17,420 nt of DNA from positions 1 to 17,420 of the forward strand of contig NZ_JAIKXF010000054.1 in NCBI RefSeq assembly GCF_024684275.1. The letters run 5' to 3'. Position 1 is the first letter of the stretch. Every line of letters starts with the position of its first letter. Shown here one piece after another: positions 15,490 to 17,420 of this stretch. The notes beneath the pieces were generated by a model. It was not told where the DNA came from and ran no database searches. It saw only the letters and a program-made list of their open reading frames with translations. This stretch comes from Ruminococcus sp. Lineage in GTDB: Bacteria; Bacillota_A; Clostridia; Oscillospirales; Ruminococcaceae. Made by a program: the position numbers and the translations under genes.

Positions 15490-17010
15490 ATGAAGCTAAT
15501 ATTGAAAATGTTGCAAAAGGCAGTCATTGTAGTAACAGTACTGTCGCTTATCATAGGCACATCGGTCACTGCATATGCAGCAGATGTAGACTCAGTTCTG
15601 AATGACGCAGAATGGACTTCTTACGTTGAGCGTTCCATTGAAATAGATAAAACTCCCGGACTCTCCGTTGTAGCAGTCAAAGGATCAGATGTAGGATTCA
15701 AGACCTGGGGATATGCCAATATTAAGGATAAAACTCCCATGACCGAAGATACTCTTGTACATATCGGCTCATGTTCAAAAGCGTTTACAGCGTTGGCTGT
15801 ACTGCTATTACAAGAAGAAGGAAAGCTCTCTATAGATGACAGTGTTTCTAAGTATATCCCCTGGTGGCATGTTACATATCAGGAACAGGATGCAGATATA
15901 AAGATATGGCACCTTTTGAATCATTGTTCAGGCATACCTAATGCAGCAACAATGGCTAAATATCCTATCAAAACTGATGCAGATGAAGAAGAAATAGCTC
16001 ATATTGCTGAAGACCTTGAACTGAAGTATCCTCCCGGGGAAACTTTTGAATATTGTAATCTCGGTTATTGTATCCTTGCATATCTTGTTGAAACTGTAAG
16101 CGGCATTTCATTTGACGAATATGTTGTAAAAGAGATAATGCAGCCTATAGGTATGACACACAGCGGTTATGATCTGCCCGTAGCACAGGGATATTTATAC
16201 TTCTGGAATACACTTAAACCTTACAATGATCCTCATGCAAAAGGTATTGAAGGCGAAGGGTATGCAGTAACAACTGCTTCAGACATGGCTTTATGGCTGA
16301 AGGCGCAGATGGGAAAGCTCGATCTTCCCGATAAGCTGGCAAACGCTATTGCTGCATCTCACGAAATAATCGAAGCGCATTATCCAAGTGACGGAATAAG
16401 AAGTGACTCATCTGACAGCAGTTATTTCAACGGCTGGTATATCTCAGATGACGGGATAATTGAACACGGAGGCTGGAATCCGACTTATAAGGCTCAGGTA
16501 ATAATAGATCTAGCCAAAGAAACAGCCGTTTTTACAGATTGCAATTCTACGGCAAATACTCAATGGTATGCAATGAGAAGCTGCTTTGGAAAGCTGACCG
16601 GTCACAGCGAATATACCGATATAGTGAAGTGTGATATGTTGATAATCGACATCATTGCGTCTGTTATTTCAATCGCAGTTGCGGTAATAATGCTCTTTGC
16701 GCTGATAATGCTTCTTACGCAGAAAAAGCGGTTAACTAAGAAAACAAGTTCTCCAAAAAAGGAAAAAGCCCTGCTTTGTGCAAGGCTTGTATTATTGATA
16801 CCTCTGCTTTCCCTTTCAGTATCACTGCCATATATCCTTGGCGCAGTGATGGGATATCCTGGGTTTGGATATCAAAAGGTCTGGGCATGGGGCGGTCAAT
16901 CGGCTGTCGTTATGGGGCTGATTCTCGATGTATTGTTCATATTACTGATCATTACAAGCATTAAGCGATATATCCTAAAAAAACGCAACAATAGAATTAC
17001 ACGTCTTTGA
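15490..17010 (+). CDS. membrane-anchored serine beta-lactamase-like hydrolase (class C/PBP4* family)
   Basis: The 506-aa protein has a signal peptide (1-30, ending AYA) and a beta-lactamase/transpeptidase-fold domain (about 35-350). Catalytic motifs are complete: S94-C-S-K97 (SxxK), Y188-C-N190 (YxN) and H326-G-G328 in the KTG position. Three membrane segments follow (about 383-410, 430-455, 470-492) with a basic end. The enzyme part is therefore outside the cell and anchored. Members of this family are D-Ala esterases/peptidases or esterases acting on cell wall or small substrates; a true beta-lactamase is less likely. The ATG has GAGGGAAAG overlapping the stop of the upstream small gene. 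Confidence 0.88.
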   Translation: MKLILKMLQKAVIVVTVLSLIIGTSVTAYAADVDSVLNDAEWTSYVERSIEIDKTPGLSVVAVKGSDVGFKTWGYANIKDKTPMTEDTLVHIGSCSKAFTALAVLLLQEEGKLSIDDSVSKYIPWWHVTYQEQDADIKIWHLLNHCSGIPNAATMAKYPIKTDADEEEIAHIAEDLELKYPPGETFEYCNLGYCILAYLVETVSGISFDEYVVKEIMQPIGMTHSGYDLPVAQGYLYFWNTLKPYNDPHAKGIEGEGYAVTTASDMALWLKAQMGKLDLPDKLANAIAASHEIIEAHYPSDGIRSDSSDSSYFNGWYISDDGIIEHGGWNPTYKAQVIIDLAKETAVFTDCNSTANTQWYAMRSCFGKLTGHSEYTDIVKCDMLIIDIIASVISIAVAVIMLFALIMLLTQKKRLTKKTSSPKKEKALLCARLVLLIPLLSLSVSLPYILGAVMGYPGFGYQKVWAWGGQSAVVMGLILDVLFILLIITSIKRYILKKRNNRITRL

Positions 17011-17037
17011 ACAGCCTACACAGGCGGTTCTTCTTTT
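17009..17037 (+). terminator. rho-independent terminator after the serine hydrolase gene
   Basis: Arms GAACAGCCT (17009-17017) and AGGCGGTTC (17022-17030), with one mismatch and an ACAC loop, are followed by TTCTTTT. It begins within the stop codon of the hydrolase gene. Confidence 0.75.
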
Positions 17038-17040
17038 AGC

Positions 17041-17069
17041 TTGACTAATATAGTTAATTATGATACAAT
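17041..17069 (+). promoter_or_regulatory. promoter of the BspA-like secreted protein
   Basis: TTGACT (17041-17046), a 17-bp spacer and TACAAT (17064-17069), starting four bases after the terminator T-run. It closely matches the promoter at 15164. Confidence 0.7.
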
Positions 17070-17131
17070 TAAGGAATCACAACACTGGCTGTAACGAAAA
17101 CAACGGTCAGAAGTGACTATAGGCACAAATA
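17070..17131 (+). promoter_or_regulatory. 5' leader similar to the one at 15193-15250
   Basis: Contains ACAACACTGGCTG, CAAC and TATAGGCACAAATAATG, in the same order as the leader at 15193. Here GTCA/TGAC can form a small hairpin where the other leader pairs GCTGC/GCAGC. Conserved sequence with changing hairpin bases suggests a leader with a function. Confidence 0.45.
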
Positions 17132-17173
17132 ATGACAAACAAAGCTTTTCTTACAGGAGGAGGCTTATTATGA
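17132..17173 (+). CDS. possible 13-codon leader ORF overlapping the next start
   Basis: ATG at 17132 opens 13 codons, whose TGA (17171-17173) overlaps the ATG (17170) of the next gene as ATGA. Its position matches that of the ATG of the 15251 gene in the parallel leader. It contains the AGGAGGAGG ribosome site of the next gene. There is no clear ribosome site of its own. Translation coupling is possible but unproven. Confidence 0.25.
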   Translation: MTNKAFLTGGGLL

Positions 17174-17420
17174 TTTCAAAAAGAATACTCTCAACCATGC
17201 TTAGTGCGCTTGTTATTACTTGCTCTATATCTAACTATAACACTTATGAAAAAACAGGAACTTTAGCGGCTGAAGCAGTAGATACATCATTGAACACAGG
17301 AACTTGTGGCGATAGTGCGACGTATTCCCTTGACGATGCAGGGAATCTGACTATCAGCGGAAATGGTGCTATATCCGATTATGTGGATGGAAAGACACCT
17401 TTTGCCAATAGTGTTCCGAT
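17170..17420 (+). CDS. secreted BspA-like/leucine-rich-repeat type protein, 5' part
   Basis: The gene runs off the window; 83 codons are visible. ATG 17170 has a strong AGGAGGAGG site. The product begins with a signal-peptide-like segment (KKR-type start, hydrophobic LSTMLSALVITCSI) and then has TGTCGDSATYSLDDAGNLTISGNGAISDY. This is the N-terminal repeat unit typical of secreted BspA-like leucine-rich-repeat proteins of gut Firmicutes. Function is likely at the cell surface or outside the cell; what follows is not known. Confidence 0.75.
   Translation, partial: MISKRILSTMLSALVITCSISNYNTYEKTGTLAAEAVDTSLNTGTCGDSATYSLDDAGNLTISGNGAISDYVDGKTPFANSVP

Noticed and set aside
1..17420. CRISPR array, tRNA or rRNA genes
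   Set aside because: No regularly spaced repeats were seen other than the four inversion sites, and I found no cloverleaf or rRNA-like sequence on reading both strands. A tRNA scan was not possible here.

Overview
The window looks like chromosomal DNA from a low-to-moderate GC Firmicute, most likely a Ruminococcus-type gut or rumen clostridium. This is inferred from strong AGGAGG-type ribosome binding sites, TTGACA/TATAAT-type promoters, and a secreted beta-lactamase-fold protein next to a BspA-like secreted protein. No marker gene fixes the species.

About 80% of the window (182-15025) is one defence locus: a type I restriction-modification system built for DNA inversion. On the minus strand, hsdM (12223-13728) runs from a good promoter into an hsdS that stops just after its first target-recognition domain (TRD) (11628-12233). 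Further left on the same strand lie an unrecognised 447-aa gene (6328-7671), hsdR (3258-6323) and a DUF262/DUF1524 (GmrSD-like) nuclease with a DUF4268-like region (182-3214). Between these two minus-strand blocks a plus-strand block is inserted. It holds a TRD2-only hsdS cassette (7687-8346), an HNH nuclease (8390-9151), a tyrosine recombinase (9200-10186), a small Cys-rich protein (10208-10423) and a complete two-TRD hsdS (10426-11631).

Four copies of a 15-bp site, ATAAATGAAAATTTA, sit exactly at the swap points: A 7687-7701 (+), B 8361-8375 (-), C 10930-10944 (+) and D 11646-11660 (-). Each encodes I-N-E-N-L of the central HsdS helix in the S reading frame. Inversion C-D or A-D would complete the hsdM-linked hsdS with one of two TRD2s. 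Two first TRDs and two second TRDs allow four full-length specificities, plus half-subunits. Inversion A-D also turns the whole block, recombinase included, so that every gene from hsdM to the DUF262 gene points the same way. The present order therefore looks like one phase state of a switch.

A divergent XRE-family regulator (14039-15025) faces hsdM across a 310-bp region with two strong promoters and a family of CTAATC/GATTAG half-sites. To its right, after a terminator, is a two-gene unit: a 76-aa helix-hairpin-helix protein and a membrane-anchored serine beta-lactamase-like protein. The start of a BspA-like secreted protein reaches the window edge. These last two units share a similar promoter and 5' leader. 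The left 181 bases hold hairpins and terminators but no recognised gene.
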